64,000 nt of DNA, taken from Methylobacterium sp. Lineage in GTDB: Bacteria; Pseudomonadota; Alphaproteobacteria; Rhizobiales; Beijerinckiaceae. Positions 1 through 9,371 of this stretch are shown here, in pieces. Numbering within the stretch: position 1 is the stretch's first letter; each line of letters begins with the position of its first letter. The notes under the pieces are model-generated. The model was not told the DNA's origin, ran no database searches, and was given only the letters and a program-made list of their open reading frames with translations. The translations under genes were made by a program, and so were the position numbers. The DNA is taken from NCBI GenBank assembly GCA_002928875.1, contig PERO01000002.1, positions 1-64,000 of the forward strand. Direction: 5' to 3'.

Positions 1-114
<114 letters not shown>

Positions 115-128
115 CACGGGTTTAAGCG

Positions 129-155
129 GCGCGCGTCCGCCTCGCGGATGCGCGC
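129..155 (+). promoter_or_regulatory. 12-bp RNA hairpin between tuf and rpsJ
   Basis: Arms 129-140 and 144-155 pair over 12 bp with one G-U and a 3-nt loop. No T-run follows, so this is not a standard intrinsic terminator. It could be an attenuator, an mRNA-processing site or a 3' stabiliser that uncouples tuf from the S10 operon. The structure is seen directly; the role is inferred. Confidence 0.5.
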
Positions 156-242
156 TGTTCCATTGAGGGCAACCTCGAGATTTCGCCGTAACAGCCGGGT
201 CACACCGGCCGGGTTGAAACGGAAAGCAAGGACGATCCAGCG

Positions 243-551
243 ATGAACGGACAAACCATCCGCATCCGCCTCAAGGCCTTTGACCATCGCGTGCTCGACA
301 CCTCGACGCGCGAGATCGTGTCGACGGCGAAGCGCACCGGCGCGCAGGTTCGCGGGCCGATCCCGCTGCCGACCCGGATCGAGAAGTTCACCGTGAACCG
401 CTCGCCACACGTCGACAAGAAGAGCCGCGAGCAGTTTGAAATCCGGACGCACAAGCGCGTCCTCGACATCGTCGATCCGACCCCGCAGACCGTGGACGCG
501 CTGATGAAGCTCGACCTCGCCGCGGGCGTGGATGTCGAAATCCGCCTCTGA
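243..551 (+). CDS. rpsJ: 30S ribosomal protein S10
   Basis: S10 is part of the 30S head near the tRNA sites and also serves as NusE in antitermination complexes. The 102-aa length is standard for the family. The N-terminus [15 protein letters not shown] and the [12 protein letters not shown] segment are typical. It is the first gene of the S10 cluster, 128 bp after tuf and 79 bp before rplC. It is likely cotranscribed with the genes downstream, possibly also with tuf. Confidence 0.98.
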   Translation: MNGQTIRIRLKAFDHRVLDTSTREIVSTAKRTGAQVRGPIPLPTRIEKFTVNRSPHVDKKSREQFEIRTHKRVLDIVDPTPQTVDALMKLDLAAGVDVEIRL

Positions 552-575
552 GGCGGGTTACAGGAACGAAGGGTT

Positions 576-593
576 CCGCCGGTTCGCCGGCGG
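576..593 (+). promoter_or_regulatory. Hairpin with TTCG loop between rpsJ and rplC
   Basis: Arms 576-582 and 587-593 pair perfectly over 7 bp around a TTCG loop, 37 bp before the rplC start. The loop is closed by a G-C pair, which is less stable than the classic C(UUCG)G. There is no T-run. A role in mRNA stability or leader control of rplC is possible but unproven. Confidence 0.4.
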
Positions 594-630
594 GTGAGTT
601 GGACCTCCTCTGGAAAAGGAAATGACGCCC

Positions 631-1338
631 ATGAGGTCAGGGGTGATTGCACAGAAGATCGGGATGACCCGCGTCTTCAATGACAACGGGGATCATGTCC
701 CCGTGACGGTCCTGCGGCTCGATGGCTGCCAGGTCGTGGCGCACCGCACGACGGAGCGCGACGGCTACGTGGCCCTGCAGCTCGGTGCCGGCAAGGCGAA
801 GGCGAAGAACGTCTCGAAGGCCGAGCGCAACCGTTTCGCGGTGGCTCAGGTCGAGCCGCGCATGCGTCTCGCGGAGTTTCGCGTCGACGAAGACAAGCTG
901 ATCCCGGTCGGTGCCGAGATCACGGCGGACCATTTCGTTCCGGGCCAGTTCGTGGATGTCACGGGCACCACGACCGGCAAGGGCTTCGCCGGCGGCATGA
1001 AGCGCTGGAACTTCGGCGGTCTTCGCGCCACGCACGGTGTGTCGGTGTCCCATCGCTCCATCGGTTCGACCGGTGGCCGTCAGGATCCGGGCCGCACCTT
1101 CAAGAACAAGAAGATGCCGGGCCATCTCGGCGTCGAGCGCGTCACCACGCTGAACCTCAAGGTCGTGCGGACGGATGCCGACCGTGGGCTGATCCTCGTC
1201 GAGGGTGCCGTTCCGGGCACCAAGGGCGGCTGGATCATGGTTCGCGATGCCATCAAGAAGCCCGCTCCGAAGGATGCGCCGCTTCCCGGCAAGTTCAAGC
1301 TCGGCTCTGAAGCCGCGGCGGAAACCACGGAAGGTTGA
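631..1338 (+). CDS. rplC: 50S ribosomal protein L3
   Basis: L3 binds 23S rRNA early in 50S assembly and reaches toward the peptidyl transferase centre. It is 235 aa from the ATG at 631 ([14 protein letters not shown]), the family-typical N-terminus. An in-frame ATG lies at 622, but there the AAGGA is only 2 nt away, whereas its distance to 631 is about 11 nt, so 631 is preferred. The [18 protein letters not shown] segment is the conserved loop. The alanine/glutamate-rich C-terminal tail is usual in this class. rplD follows after 5 bp. Confidence 0.97.
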   Translation: MRSGVIAQKIGMTRVFNDNGDHVPVTVLRLDGCQVVAHRTTERDGYVALQLGAGKAKAKNVSKAERNRFAVAQVEPRMRLAEFRVDEDKLIPVGAEITADHFVPGQFVDVTGTTTGKGFAGGMKRWNFGGLRATHGVSVSHRSIGSTGGRQDPGRTFKNKKMPGHLGVERVTTLNLKVVRTDADRGLILVEGAVPGTKGGWIMVRDAIKKPAPKDAPLPGKFKLGSEAAAETTEG

Positions 1339-1343
1339 GAGCG

Positions 1344-1967
1344 ATGAAACTCGCCATCCAGACTCTGGCCGGCCAGGAAGCCGGCTCGGTGGAGGTCTCC
1401 GCCGAGGTGTTCGGTCTTGAGCCGCGCACCGATCTCATTGCGCGCATGGTGCGCTACCAGCTGGCCAAGCGCCAGCAGGGCACCCACCAGGCGCAGGAGC
1501 GGTCGACTATCAACCGCACCACCAAGAAGATGTACAAGCAGAAGGGCACCGGCGGTGCGCGTCACGGTTCGGCCAAGGCGCCGCAATTCCGTGGCGGTGG
1601 CCGCGCCTTCGGCCCGATCTCGCGCTCCCATGCGCATGATCTGCCGAAGAAGGTGCGCGTTCTGGCGCTGAAGCATGCGCTCTCGGCCAAGGCCAGGGAT
1701 GCGAACATCATCGTTCTCGACAAGGCGGAAATCGCCGAGCCGAAGACGAAGCTGCTGCTCGAGACGCTGGCGAAGCTCGGCTGGTCCAATGCGCTGATCA
1801 TCGGCGGCGAGACGCTGCAGGACAACTTCGTCCTCGCGGCCCGCAACATCCCGAACCTGGATGTGCTGCCGGTGCAGGGCCTCAACGTCTACGACATCAT
1901 CCGCCGCGAGAAGCTCGTGCTGACCACGGCGGCGCTCGACGCGATCAACGCGCGTCTGGCCGGCTGA
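1344..1967 (+). CDS. rplD: 50S ribosomal protein L4
   Basis: L4 lines the peptide exit tunnel with its extended loop. In E. coli it also represses the S10 operon, but I see no equivalent leader here. It is 207 aa from ATG 1344 ([10 protein letters not shown]); a TTG three codons upstream is open but has no merit as a start. The conserved basic loop [15 protein letters not shown] is present around residues 58-72. It sits 5 bp after rplC and 11 bp before rplW. Confidence 0.97.
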   Translation: MKLAIQTLAGQEAGSVEVSAEVFGLEPRTDLIARMVRYQLAKRQQGTHQAQERSTINRTTKKMYKQKGTGGARHGSAKAPQFRGGGRAFGPISRSHAHDLPKKVRVLALKHALSAKARDANIIVLDKAEIAEPKTKLLLETLAKLGWSNALIIGGETLQDNFVLAARNIPNLDVLPVQGLNVYDIIRREKLVLTTAALDAINARLAG

Positions 1968-1978
1968 AGGGAAAAGCG

Positions 1979-2275
1979 ATGAGCATCGATCCGAAGATGT
2001 ATGACGTCATCCTTTCTCCGGTCATCACCGAGAAGGCGACGGCGCTGAGCGAGAAGAACAAGGTGGTGTTCAAGGTCGCCCGCGACGCCACGAAGCCGCA
2101 GATCAAGGCGGCGGTCGAGAAGCTGTTCGACGTGAAGGTGACGGCCGTGAACACGCTGGTCCGCAAGGGCAAGGTGAAGCGTTTCAAGGGCACCGTCGGC
2201 CGCCAGTCGGACGTGAAGAAGGCGATCGTGACTCTGGCTGAAGGCCAGAGCATCGACGTCACGACCGGGCTCTGA
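1979..2275 (+). CDS. rplW: 50S ribosomal protein L23
   Basis: L23 sits at the tunnel exit and is the docking site for trigger factor and SRP. The 98-aa product has the typical start near [13 protein letters not shown] and the [20 protein letters not shown] helix region. The spacing of 11 bp from rplD and 14 bp to rplB indicates one transcript. Nothing is unusual in length or composition. Confidence 0.97.
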   Translation: MSIDPKMYDVILSPVITEKATALSEKNKVVFKVARDATKPQIKAAVEKLFDVKVTAVNTLVRKGKVKRFKGTVGRQSDVKKAIVTLAEGQSIDVTTGL

Positions 2276-2289
2276 GGCGGGAGGGACAG

Positions 2290-3126
2290 ATGGCACTGAA
2301 GAAGTACAATCCCGTCACTCCGGGCACCCGCCAGCTGACGCTGGTGGACCGTTCGGAGCTCTACAAGGGCAAGCCGGTCAAGAGCCTGACCGAAGGCAAG
2401 CACAGCGCGGGTGGCCGCAACAACCTCGGCCGCGTCACCGTGCGCTTCCGGGGTGGTGGCCACAAGAAGGCGTATCGCCTGGTGGATTTCAACCGCCGGG
2501 GCAAGCTGGGCATGGCCGCGAAGGTCGAGCGCCTGGAATACGATCCGAACCGTTCGGCCTTCATCGCGCTCATCCGCTACGCGGACGAGACCCTGAGCTA
2601 CATCCTCGCCCCGCAGCGTCTTGCGGTGGGCGACGAGGTGGTGGCCAGCGAAACCGCGGATATCAAGCCGGGCAACGCGCTGCCGGTTTCGGCCATTCCG
2701 GTCGGCACCATCGTGCACAACATCGAGACCAAGATCGGCAAGGGTGGCCAGCTCGCGCGTTCGGCCGGCACCTATGCGCAGATCGTCGGTCGCGACCAGG
2801 GTTACGTGATCATCCGCCTCAATTCGGGTGAGCAGCGCCTCGTCAACGGCGCCTGCTTCGCCACGATCGGCGCGGTGTCGAACCCCGACCACATGAACAT
2901 CTCGCTCGGCAAGGCCGGCCGCAACCGTTGGCTGGGCTTCCGCCCGCACAACCGCGGCGTGGCCATGAACCCGATCGACCACCCGCATGGTGGTGGTGAG
3001 GGTCGCACCTCGGGCGGTCGCCATCCGGTGACCCCGTGGGGCAAGCCGACCAAGGGCAAGAAGACGCGCGCCAACAAGCGCACGGATCGCTTCATCGTGT
3101 CCTCGCGGCACGATCGCAAGAAGTAA
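2290..3126 (+). CDS. rplB: 50S ribosomal protein L2
   Basis: L2 is a core 50S protein needed for subunit association and peptidyl transferase activity. The 278-aa length is standard. The glycine/histidine-rich C-terminal part, with [17 protein letters not shown] around residues 220-236, contains the conserved histidine tied to peptidyl transfer. It ends in the usual basic tail. It lies between rplW and rpsS in the canonical S10 order. Confidence 0.98.
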   Translation: MALKKYNPVTPGTRQLTLVDRSELYKGKPVKSLTEGKHSAGGRNNLGRVTVRFRGGGHKKAYRLVDFNRRGKLGMAAKVERLEYDPNRSAFIALIRYADETLSYILAPQRLAVGDEVVASETADIKPGNALPVSAIPVGTIVHNIETKIGKGGQLARSAGTYAQIVGRDQGYVIIRLNSGEQRLVNGACFATIGAVSNPDHMNISLGKAGRNRWLGFRPHNRGVAMNPIDHPHGGGEGRTSGGRHPVTPWGKPTKGKKTRANKRTDRFIVSSRHDRKK

Positions 3127-3137
3127 GGAGAGGCCTG

Positions 3138-3416
3138 ATGCCGCGTTCCGTTTGGAAAGGTCCGTTTGTCGACGGATACCTTCTGAAGAAGGCAGAGGCC
3201 TCGCGGGCCTCGAGCCGCAACGACGTGATCAAGATCTGGAGCCGCCGCTCCACGATCCTTCCGCAATTCGTGGGCTTGACCTTCGGGGTCTATAACGGCC
3301 AGAAGCACGTTCCCGTGCTGGTGTCCGAAGAGATGGTGGGCATGAAGTTCGGCGAGTTCTCGCCGACGCGCACCTTCTATGGTCACGCGGCCGACAAGAA
3401 GGCGAAGAGGAAGTAA
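3138..3416 (+). CDS. rpsS: 30S ribosomal protein S19
   Basis: S19 forms a complex with S13 in the 30S head and contacts the A-site finger. It is 92 aa from ATG 3138 ([18 protein letters not shown]), which matches the family. The frame is open further upstream inside rplB, but the AAGGAGAG at 3124-3131 fixes the start. The [15 protein letters not shown] and GHKAD-like C-terminal region ([11 protein letters not shown]) are present. Confidence 0.97.
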   Translation: MPRSVWKGPFVDGYLLKKAEASRASSRNDVIKIWSRRSTILPQFVGLTFGVYNGQKHVPVLVSEEMVGMKFGEFSPTRTFYGHAADKKAKRK

Positions 3417-3418
3417 CC

Positions 3419-3799
3419 ATGGGCCAGGTAGCCAATATCCGGCGCGAGGCCGATACCGAGGCCAAGGCGGTGGCGCGCAACCTGCGCGTCTCCCCGCGGA
3501 AGCTGAACCTCGTCGCCCAGCTCATTCGCGGCAAGAAGGTTTCGACCGCTCTTGCCGATCTCGAGTTTTCGCGCAAGCGCATCGCGCAGGACGTGAAGAA
3601 GTGCCTCGAGAGCGCGATCGCGAATGCCGAGAACAACCATGACCTCGACATCGACGAACTGGTGGTGAGCCAGGCTTTCGTTGGCAAGTCGATCGTCATG
3701 AAGCGCATCCAGTTCCACGGCCGCGGCCGCACGGGCCGGGTGACCAAGCCGTTCGCGAACATCACGATCATCGTTCGCCAGAAGCAGGACCAGGAGTAA
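3419..3799 (+). CDS. rplV: 50S ribosomal protein L22
   Basis: L22 lines the exit tunnel with a beta-hairpin. The 126-aa product has the conserved [18 protein letters not shown] motif early and the hairpin region near [12 protein letters not shown]. It starts 2 bp after rpsS and ends 3 bp before rpsC, so translational coupling is likely. Confidence 0.97.
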   Translation: MGQVANIRREADTEAKAVARNLRVSPRKLNLVAQLIRGKKVSTALADLEFSRKRIAQDVKKCLESAIANAENNHDLDIDELVVSQAFVGKSIVMKRIQFHGRGRTGRVTKPFANITIIVRQKQDQE

Positions 3800-3802
3800 G
3801 CC

Positions 3803-4507
3803 ATGGGACAGAAGGTCAATCCGATCGGTCTGCGGCTCGGCATCAACCGGACCTGGGACAGCCGCTGGTACGCCAACTCGGCGGATTATTCCGGCATGCT
3901 GCATGAGGATTTCAAGATCCGCGCGCAGCTCATGAAGGACCTCAAGCAGGCGGCGGTCTCCAAGATCATCGTCGAGCGTCCGCACAAGAAGGCCCGTGTC
4001 ACTATCTACTCGGCGCGTCCGGGCGTGGTGATCGGCAAGAAGGGCGCCGACATCGACAAGCTGCGCAAGCAGGTTGCCTCGATGACGAAGAGCGAAGTGG
4101 CGCTCAACATCGTCGAGGTCCGCAAGCCGGAACTCGATGCGACGCTGGTTGCGGATTCGATCTCGCAGCAGCTCGAGCGCCGCGTGGCCTTCCGTCGCGC
4201 CATGAAGCGCGCGGTGCAGTCCGCGATGCGTCTTGGGGCCGAGGGCATCAAGATCACCTGCTCGGGCCGTCTCGGTGGCGCGGAAATCGCGCGCGTCGAA
4301 TGGTATCGCGAGGGTCGCGTGCCGCTGCATACGCTGCGCGCGGATATCGATTACGGCATCTCCACGGCGCATACGGCCTATGGCACGTGCGGCGTGAAGG
4401 TGTGGATCTTCAAGGGCGAGATCCTCGAGCATGATCCGATGGCGCAGGACAAGCGCGCCGGCGACGATCAGCGCTCGCAGGGCCGCCGCTCGCCGGAAGC
4501 GGCGTGA
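3803..4507 (+). CDS. rpsC: 30S ribosomal protein S3
   Basis: S3 is at the mRNA entry site and helps unwind structured mRNA. The 234-aa protein has a KH-type RNA-binding domain with the [14 protein letters not shown] loop (GKKG) near residues 74-87 and a C-terminal S3 domain ending [11 protein letters not shown] and a polar tail. It starts [13 protein letters not shown], the family signature, 3 bp after rplV. Confidence 0.98.
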   Translation: MGQKVNPIGLRLGINRTWDSRWYANSADYSGMLHEDFKIRAQLMKDLKQAAVSKIIVERPHKKARVTIYSARPGVVIGKKGADIDKLRKQVASMTKSEVALNIVEVRKPELDATLVADSISQQLERRVAFRRAMKRAVQSAMRLGAEGIKITCSGRLGGAEIARVEWYREGRVPLHTLRADIDYGISTAHTAYGTCGVKVWIFKGEILEHDPMAQDKRAGDDQRSQGRRSPEAA

Positions 4508-4517
4508 GGGTTAGGTC

Positions 4518-4931
4518 ATGCTTCAGCCGAAAAAGACCAAATTCCGCAAGGCCTTCAAGGGCCGTATCAAGGGCGCTTCCAAGGGCGGTTTTGAACTCGC
4601 CTTCGGTGAGTTTGGCCTGAAAGCCATGGAACCCGAGCGGATCACCGCCCGGCAGATCGAGGCGGCCCGCCGTGCCATGACGCGCCACATGAAGCGCGCC
4701 GGGCGCGTGTGGATCCGGGTGTTCCCGGATCTGCCGGTCTCCTCGAAGCCGGCCGAAGTCCGCATGGGCTCCGGCAAGGGCTCGCCCGAATTCTGGGCCG
4801 CGCGCGTGGCGCCGGGCCGCATCATGTTCGAGATCGGCGGCGTCGACGTCGATCTTGCCCGTGAGGCGCTCGACCTTGCCGCCGCGAAGCTCCCCGTTCG
4901 CACGCGGTTCGTGCAGCGCATTGTCGAGTGA
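4518..4931 (+). CDS. rplP: 50S ribosomal protein L16
   Basis: L16 contacts the A-site tRNA and is required for late 50S maturation. The 137-aa sequence begins [19 protein letters not shown] and contains the signature [22 protein letters not shown]. The order rpsC-rplP-rpmC and the 10-11 bp gaps are canonical. The C-terminus ends FVQRIVE with no extension. Confidence 0.97.
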   Translation: MLQPKKTKFRKAFKGRIKGASKGGFELAFGEFGLKAMEPERITARQIEAARRAMTRHMKRAGRVWIRVFPDLPVSSKPAEVRMGSGKGSPEFWAARVAPGRIMFEIGGVDVDLAREALDLAAAKLPVRTRFVQRIVE

Positions 4932-4942
4932 GGGTGGTGGCG

Positions 4943-5158
4943 ATGAAAACGTCCCAGCGCGTCTCCGATCTCCGCGTCATGACCGCGGATCAGCTCCAGG
5001 ATGAAATCCTGCGGCTGAAGAAGGAGCAGTTCAACCTGCGCTTCCAGCGCGCCACCGGCCAGCTCGAGAATGTCGGCCGGGTGCGTGAGGTTCGGCGTGA
5101 TATCGCGCGGATCAAGACGATCCAGCGCAACAAGCTGATCGCTGCGGCGAAGGGCTGA
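4943..5158 (+). CDS. rpmC: 50S ribosomal protein L29
   Basis: L29 is a small helical protein beside the tunnel exit. It is 71 aa from ATG 4943 ([13 protein letters not shown]). A GTG at 4928 overlaps the rplP stop, but the GAGGGTGGTGGCG stretch acts better as ribosome-binding site for 4943. The motif [19 protein letters not shown] is family-specific. rpsQ follows after 10 bp. Confidence 0.95.
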   Translation: MKTSQRVSDLRVMTADQLQDEILRLKKEQFNLRFQRATGQLENVGRVREVRRDIARIKTIQRNKLIAAAKG

Positions 5159-5168
5159 GGAGAGAACC

Positions 5169-5411
5169 ATGCCGAAGCGCATTCTGCAGGGCGTCGTTGT
5201 CAGCGATGTCCAGAACAAGACGGTGGTGGTGAAGGTGGAGCGTCGCTTCACCCATCCGCTGTTCAAGAAAACCGTCCGCCGCTCGAAGAACTACCACGCG
5301 CATGACGAGGCGAATGCCTGCAAGGCCGGCGACGAGGTGTTCATCGAGGAATCGGCCCCGATTTCCAAGCTGAAGCGCTGGGTGGTGCTCGGCAAGGAGA
5401 AGGTCTCCTGA
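5169..5411 (+). CDS. rpsQ: 30S ribosomal protein S17
   Basis: S17 is a primary 16S rRNA-binding OB-fold protein. The 80-aa product carries the signature near [18 protein letters not shown] and the usual [13 protein letters not shown] end. It is the last gene of the S10 block proper. The next gene, rplN, lies 92 bp away across two hairpins, which marks the S10/spc boundary. Confidence 0.96.
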   Translation: MPKRILQGVVVSDVQNKTVVVKVERRFTHPLFKKTVRRSKNYHAHDEANACKAGDEVFIEESAPISKLKRWVVLGKEKVS

Positions 5412-5434
5412 ACGAGCCCAGTTTCTAGCGGGCG

Positions 5435-5473
5435 AGGGCAGGGCCCTCAGGCGTAGTCCGGGGAGACCCGGAA
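5435..5473 (+). promoter_or_regulatory. Two tandem hairpins between rpsQ and rplN
   Basis: Hairpin A pairs 5435-5440 with 5444-5449 (loop AGG). Hairpin B pairs 5458-5463 with 5468-5473 around a GAGA (GNRA-type) loop. Neither has a T-run. They sit at the boundary between the S10 and spc gene blocks, which are separate operons in E. coli. A processing, stability or leader-control role is inferred. Confidence 0.5.
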
Positions 5474-5503
5474 ACCGATCTGAATGAAAGGAAGGATCAT
5501 CCC

Positions 5504-5872
5504 ATGATCCAGATGCAAACCAATCTCGACGTTGCCGATAATTCCGGCGCGCGCCGCGTCATGTGCATCAAGGTGCTCGGCGGTTCGAAGCGTAAATATG
5601 CCGGCGTGGGCGACATCATCGTCGTCTCCGTGAAGGAAGCGATTCCCAGGGGCCGTGTGAAGAAGGGCGACGTCATGAAGGCGATCGTCGTGCGCACGGC
5701 CAAGGACATCCGCCGCGCGGATGGCTCGGTGATCCGGTTCGACCGCAACGCGGCCGTGCTGGTCAACAAGGACAAGGAGCCGATCGGCACCCGCATCTTC
5801 GGGCCGGTGCCGCGCGAGCTGCGCGCCCGGAACCACATGAAGATCATCTCGCTTGCGCCTGAGGTGCTGTGA
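5504..5872 (+). CDS. rplN: 50S ribosomal protein L14
   Basis: L14 is at the subunit interface and takes part in intersubunit bridges; it is also the docking site of the silencing factor RsfS. The 122-aa length is exact for the family. It starts [21 protein letters not shown] with AAGGAAGG upstream. It ends with TGATG, overlapping the rplX start by one base, so rplX is translationally coupled. Confidence 0.98.
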   Translation: MIQMQTNLDVADNSGARRVMCIKVLGGSKRKYAGVGDIIVVSVKEAIPRGRVKKGDVMKAIVVRTAKDIRRADGSVIRFDRNAAVLVNKDKEPIGTRIFGPVPRELRARNHMKIISLAPEVL

Positions 5873-6189
5873 TGGCTGCGAAGATCAAGAAGGGCGACCG
5901 CGTCGTCGTCATCACCGGCCGGGACAAGGGCAAGTCGGGCGAAGTGCTCGAGGTGCGCCCGACCGAGGGTCGCGCCGTCGTGCGCGGCGTGGCCCTGGTG
6001 AAGCGCCACCAGCGCCAGACCCAGAACCAGCAGGGCGGCATCATCACCAAGGAGGCGGCTGTGCAGCTGTCGAACCTGGCGGTGGCCGATCCGAAGGATG
6101 GCAAGCCGACGCGCGTCGGCTTCAAGGTGCTCGCCGATGGCCGCAAGGTCCGCGTCGCGAAGCGTTCCGGGGAGCAGATCGATGCTTGA
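5872..6189 (+). CDS. rplX: 50S ribosomal protein L24
   Basis: L24 is an assembly initiator that binds the 5' domain of 23S rRNA. It is 105 aa from ATG 5872. The KOW motif lies at [18 protein letters not shown] near the N-terminus, and the [17 protein letters not shown] region follows. It overlaps rplN by 1 base and rplE by 8 bases, a tightly coupled trio. Confidence 0.97.
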   Translation: MAAKIKKGDRVVVITGRDKGKSGEVLEVRPTEGRAVVRGVALVKRHQRQTQNQQGGIITKEAAVQLSNLAVADPKDGKPTRVGFKVLADGRKVRVAKRSGEQIDA

Positions 6190-6742
6190 TACGGCGAATT
6201 ACGAACCGCGCCTGAAGGCGCATTATCGCGATGTGGTCATCCCGGCGATGCGGGAGCAGTTCGGCTACAAGAACGTGATGGAAGTGCCCCGGCTCACCAA
6301 GATCGTCCTGAACATGGGCGTGGGTGAATCGACGGCCGATTCCAAGAAGGCCACCGTCGCGGCGGCTGATCTCGCGCTCATCGCCGGCCAGAAGCCGGTC
6401 GTGACCCGCGCTCGCAAGGCGATCGCGCAGTTCAAGGTGCGCGAGAACATGCCGATCGGTGCGAAGGTGACCTTGCGCGCGTCGAACATGTACGAGTTTC
6501 TCGATCGACTGATTACGGTCGCGCTGCCGCGCGTCCGCGACTTCCGCGGCCTGAACGCCAAATCGTTCGACGGCCGTGGCAACTACGCCATGGGCATCAA
6601 GGAGCACATCATTTTCCCGGAGATCAACTACGACAAGGTTGATCAGATCTGGGGCATGGATGTCATCGTCTGCACCACGGCGAAGACGGACGAGGAAGCG
6701 CGTGCTCTCCTCAAGTTGTTCAACTTCCCTTTCCGGCAGTAA
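6182..6742 (+). CDS. rplE: 50S ribosomal protein L5
   Basis: L5 binds 5S rRNA and contacts P-site tRNA. It is 186 aa from ATG 6182 ([15 protein letters not shown]), inside the end of rplX. Upstream codons are open in this frame, but they are rplX out of frame. The conserved segments [13 protein letters not shown] and [16 protein letters not shown] are present. rpsN follows after 37 bp. Confidence 0.97.
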   Translation: MLDTANYEPRLKAHYRDVVIPAMREQFGYKNVMEVPRLTKIVLNMGVGESTADSKKATVAAADLALIAGQKPVVTRARKAIAQFKVRENMPIGAKVTLRASNMYEFLDRLITVALPRVRDFRGLNAKSFDGRGNYAMGIKEHIIFPEINYDKVDQIWGMDVIVCTTAKTDEEARALLKLFNFPFRQ

Positions 6743-6779
6743 GCCACGCGCTTAAACGCGGAGACCAGGAGTCCAAGAC

Positions 6780-7085
6780 ATGGCCAAAAAGGGCATGATC
6801 GAAAAGAATAAGCGTCGTCAGAAGCTTGCCAAGCAGCATGCCGGCAAGCGCGCGTCGCTCAAGGCCGTCGTGATGAACAAGGATCTGTCGATCGAGGAGC
6901 GCTTCGCCGCGACCCTCAAGCTCGCGCAGATGCCGCGCAACTCGGCCGAGAACCGCTTCCGCCTCCGCTGCGAGGTGTCGGGCCGTTCGCGCGCCAATTA
7001 CCGCAAGTTCAAGGTCAGCCGTATCGCCCTGCGCGAACTCGGCAACCGGGGTCTCATCCCCGGCCTTGTGAAGTCGAGCTGGTAA
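6780..7085 (+). CDS. rpsN: 30S ribosomal protein S14 (zinc-independent long form)
   Basis: S14 sits in the 30S head. The 101-aa length and absence of the paired CxxC motifs identify the long, zinc-free form. The conserved end is [13 protein letters not shown]-like ([15 protein letters not shown]) followed by [10 protein letters not shown]. It starts [13 protein letters not shown]. It lies in the normal place between rplE and rpsH. Confidence 0.97.
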   Translation: MAKKGMIEKNKRRQKLAKQHAGKRASLKAVVMNKDLSIEERFAATLKLAQMPRNSAENRFRLRCEVSGRSRANYRKFKVSRIALRELGNRGLIPGLVKSSW

Positions 7086-7098
7086 GGAGGGAACGATC

Positions 7099-7497
7099 AT
7101 GATGATGAACGATCCCATCGGCGACCTGATCGCCCGTATCCGCAATGCGCAGATGCGCCGCAAGACCCGCGTTTCGACGCCGGGCTCGAAGCTGCGCGCC
7201 CGCGTGCTCGACGTGCTGAAGAGCGAGGGCTACATCCGCGGCTATTCCGAAACCAAGTTCGAGAATGGCCGGGTGGAGTTCGACATCGAGCTCAAGTATT
7301 TCGAGGGCCAGCCGGCGATCCGCGAGATCAAGCGCGTGTCGAAGCCGGGCCGTCGGGTCTATTCGTCGGTCGGGTCCATGCCGCGCGTTGCGAATGGTCT
7401 CGGCATCACGATCATTTCGACCCCTTCGGGTGTGATGGCGGACCATGAGGCCCGTGATCGCAACGTCGGCGGCGAAGTGCTCTGCACGGTCTTCTGA
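7099..7497 (+). CDS. rpsH: 30S ribosomal protein S8
   Basis: S8 is a primary 16S rRNA binder; in E. coli it represses the spc operon. The 132-aa protein begins [21 protein letters not shown]. Three consecutive ATG codons occur; the first (7099) has GGAGGGAACGATC in front and is used here. The C-terminal signature [19 protein letters not shown] is intact. Confidence 0.97.
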   Translation: MMMNDPIGDLIARIRNAQMRRKTRVSTPGSKLRARVLDVLKSEGYIRGYSETKFENGRVEFDIELKYFEGQPAIREIKRVSKPGRRVYSSVGSMPRVANGLGITIISTPSGVMADHEARDRNVGGEVLCTVF

Positions 7498-7514
7498 GGA
7501 CGGAGGAAGGTATC

Positions 7515-8048
7515 ATGTCGAAGGTCGGCAAGAAGCCTGTGGACGTCCCGTCGGGGGTCACCCCGCGCGTCGAAGGCCAGAAGGTCAGCGTCAAGGGTCC
7601 GAAGGGCGAGCTTTCGTTCCTCGTGCCGGATGACGTGGCCGTCGCGCTCGAAGGCAACCAGATCACGGTGAACCCGCGCACGGAAACCCGCAAGGCCCGT
7701 GCGATGTGGGGCACCAGCCGCGCGAGCATCAGCAACATCGTGACGGGCGTGTCGAAGGGCTTCGAGAAGAAGCTCGAGATCAACGGCGTCGGCTACAAGG
7801 CCGCCGCGCAGGGCAAGGCCCTGAACCTGTCGCTCGGCTACAGCCACGAAGTGATCTATGCCGTGCCTGCCGGAATCACGGTCGCGACCCCGAAGCCGAC
7901 GGAAATCGTCATCTCGGGCATCGATCGCCAGCAGGTCGGCCAGGTCGCTGCGGAGATCCGCGCCTATCGTGGCCCCGAGCCCTACAAGGGCAAGGGCGTC
8001 AAGTACGAGGGCGAGTTCATCTTCCGCAAGGAAGGCAAGAAGAAGTAA
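7515..8048 (+). CDS. rplF: 50S ribosomal protein L6
   Basis: L6 has two related domains and lies near the factor-binding site. The 177-aa length is standard. It begins [15 protein letters not shown] and ends with the conserved [31 protein letters not shown] just upstream is a strong ribosome-binding site. rplR follows after 15 bp. Confidence 0.98.
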   Translation: MSKVGKKPVDVPSGVTPRVEGQKVSVKGPKGELSFLVPDDVAVALEGNQITVNPRTETRKARAMWGTSRASISNIVTGVSKGFEKKLEINGVGYKAAAQGKALNLSLGYSHEVIYAVPAGITVATPKPTEIVISGIDRQQVGQVAAEIRAYRGPEPYKGKGVKYEGEFIFRKEGKKK

Positions 8049-8063
8049 GGCGAGGGCAGTCTC

Positions 8064-8423
8064 ATGGCACAACTTTCTCCGATTGAACGGCGCAAGGCGC
8101 GCGTTCGCCGGCAGGTGCGTGCGGCGGCCAATGGTCGCCTGCGTCTCTCTGTCTTCCGCTCGTCCAAGCAGATCTATGCGCAGATCATCGATGACGCGAA
8201 GGGCGTGACGATCGTCTCGGCCTCGACCGTCGAGAAGGACCTGCGCGGTTCGCTGAAGACCGGCGCCGATATGGAAGCCGCCAAGGCCATCGGCAAGCTC
8301 GTTGCCGAGCGCGCCAAGCAGGCCGGCGTCACCCAGGTCGTGTTCGACCGCGGCTCGTACCTCTACCACGGCCGCGTGAAGGCCCTGGCCGAGGGCGCCC
8401 GCGAGGGTGGACTTGATTTCTGA
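8064..8423 (+). CDS. rplR: 50S ribosomal protein L18
   Basis: L18 binds 5S rRNA together with L5. The 119-aa product has the family layout: a basic N-terminus, the [19 protein letters not shown] core, and the end [27 protein letters not shown]. It is followed by an unusually long 133-bp spacer with three hairpins before rpsE. Confidence 0.97.
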   Translation: MAQLSPIERRKARVRRQVRAAANGRLRLSVFRSSKQIYAQIIDDAKGVTIVSASTVEKDLRGSLKTGADMEAAKAIGKLVAERAKQAGVTQVVFDRGSYLYHGRVKALAEGAREGGLDF

Positions 8424-8454
8424 GCCGTAACAGGCTTTAGCACCGGAATTGATG

Positions 8455-8536
8455 CGGGCGGAGCAATCCGCCCGTGATCATGTGGGGATGGCCCTGCCAT
8501 TCCCCCCAAGCGAGCGGAAAGCACGAGGCTTTCCGC
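8455..8536 (+). promoter_or_regulatory. Three consecutive RNA hairpins in the rplR-rpsE spacer
   Basis: Hairpin 1: arms 8455-8462 and 8467-8474, 8 bp, GCAA loop. Hairpin 2: arms 8484-8492 and 8496-8505, 9 bp with one bulge and a CCT loop. Hairpin 3: arms 8514-8522 and 8528-8536, 9 bp, 5-nt loop. They fill most of the 133-bp spacer, and the rpsE ribosome-binding site GAGGAAG follows directly. There is no T-run. A ribosomal-protein leader, processing site or repeat-derived insert are all possible. Confidence 0.55.
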
Positions 8537-8556
8537 GCAAGTGAGGAAGAAAGACA

Positions 8557-9159
8557 ATGGCAGCAGAACGTGAAGGCGGCGGTGGCCGGTCCCGCGAGGG
8601 CGGTCGTCGGCGCGAGCGCGATGGTGAGCGCGAGGAGCGCGACAACGAGTTCGTTGATCGCCTCGTCCATATCAACCGCGTCGCGAAGACCGTGAAGGGT
8701 GGCCGCCGCATGGCGTTTGCCGCGCTCGTGGTCGTCGGCGACCAGAAGGGCCGGGTCGGTTTCGGCCATGGCAAGGCGCGTGAAGTGCCGGAAGCGATCC
8801 GCAAGGCGACCGAGAGCGCCAAGCGGGGCCTGCTCCGCGTTTCGCTGCGCGATGGCCGCACGCTGCACCACGATGTGCGCGGCCATCACGGTGCGGGCAA
8901 GGTTCTCCTGCGTTCGGCGCCTCCGGGCACCGGCATCATCGCGGGCGGCCCGATGCGCGCGATTCTCGAGTGCCTCGGCATGAGCGACGTCGTCGCGAAG
9001 TCGCTGGGCTCCTCGAACCCCTACAACATGGTTCGCGCCACGTTTGATGCCCTGAAGTCCGAGGACAGCCCGCGTTCGGTCGCGGCCCGTCGCGGCCTGA
9101 AGGTCTCGGTGCTGCAGGCCCGTCGCCAGATCGACGGCGCCGAAGCGGCCGAGGCGTGA
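8557..9159 (+). CDS. rpsE: 30S ribosomal protein S5
   Basis: S5 is on the solvent side of the 30S and affects decoding fidelity. The 200-aa length includes a charged N-terminal extension of about 30 residues (Arg/Glu/Gly-rich) common in this class. The S5 double-stranded-RNA-binding domain ([21 protein letters not shown]) and the [15 protein letters not shown] domain are clear. It is the first gene after the triple-hairpin spacer; rpmD follows after 10 bp. Confidence 0.98.
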   Translation: MAAEREGGGGRSREGGRRRERDGEREERDNEFVDRLVHINRVAKTVKGGRRMAFAALVVVGDQKGRVGFGHGKAREVPEAIRKATESAKRGLLRVSLRDGRTLHHDVRGHHGAGKVLLRSAPPGTGIIAGGPMRAILECLGMSDVVAKSLGSSNPYNMVRATFDALKSEDSPRSVAARRGLKVSVLQARRQIDGAEAAEA

Positions 9160-9169
9160 GGAGGGCACC

Positions 9170-9361
9170 ATGGCGAAGGCTCAGAAGACCATCACGGTTG
9201 AGCAGTACGGCAGCCCCGCGCGTCGCCCCGGCGACCAGCGCGCGACGCTGATCGGCCTGAAGCTCAACAAGATCGGCCGCCGCTCGACGCTTCCCGACAA
9301 CCCGTCCACGCGGGGCATGGTCGCGAAGGTCGCGCATCTTGTGCGCATCATCGAGCAGTGA
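9170..9361 (+). CDS. rpmD: 50S ribosomal protein L30
   Basis: L30 is a small 50S surface protein. The 63-aa sequence has the pattern [29 protein letters not shown], typical of alphaproteobacterial L30. The GAGGAGGGCACC before it is a strong ribosome-binding site, and the next gene rplO begins 10 bp after its stop. Confidence 0.96.
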   Translation: MAKAQKTITVEQYGSPARRPGDQRATLIGLKLNKIGRRSTLPDNPSTRGMVAKVAHLVRIIEQ

Positions 9362-9371
9362 GGAGGGGGCG

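Noticed and set aside
1945-3111. Long minus-strand open frame (388 codons) opposite rplW-rplB
   Set aside because: It mirrors highly conserved ribosomal genes and has His/Arg/Ala-rich shadow composition; no start signal.
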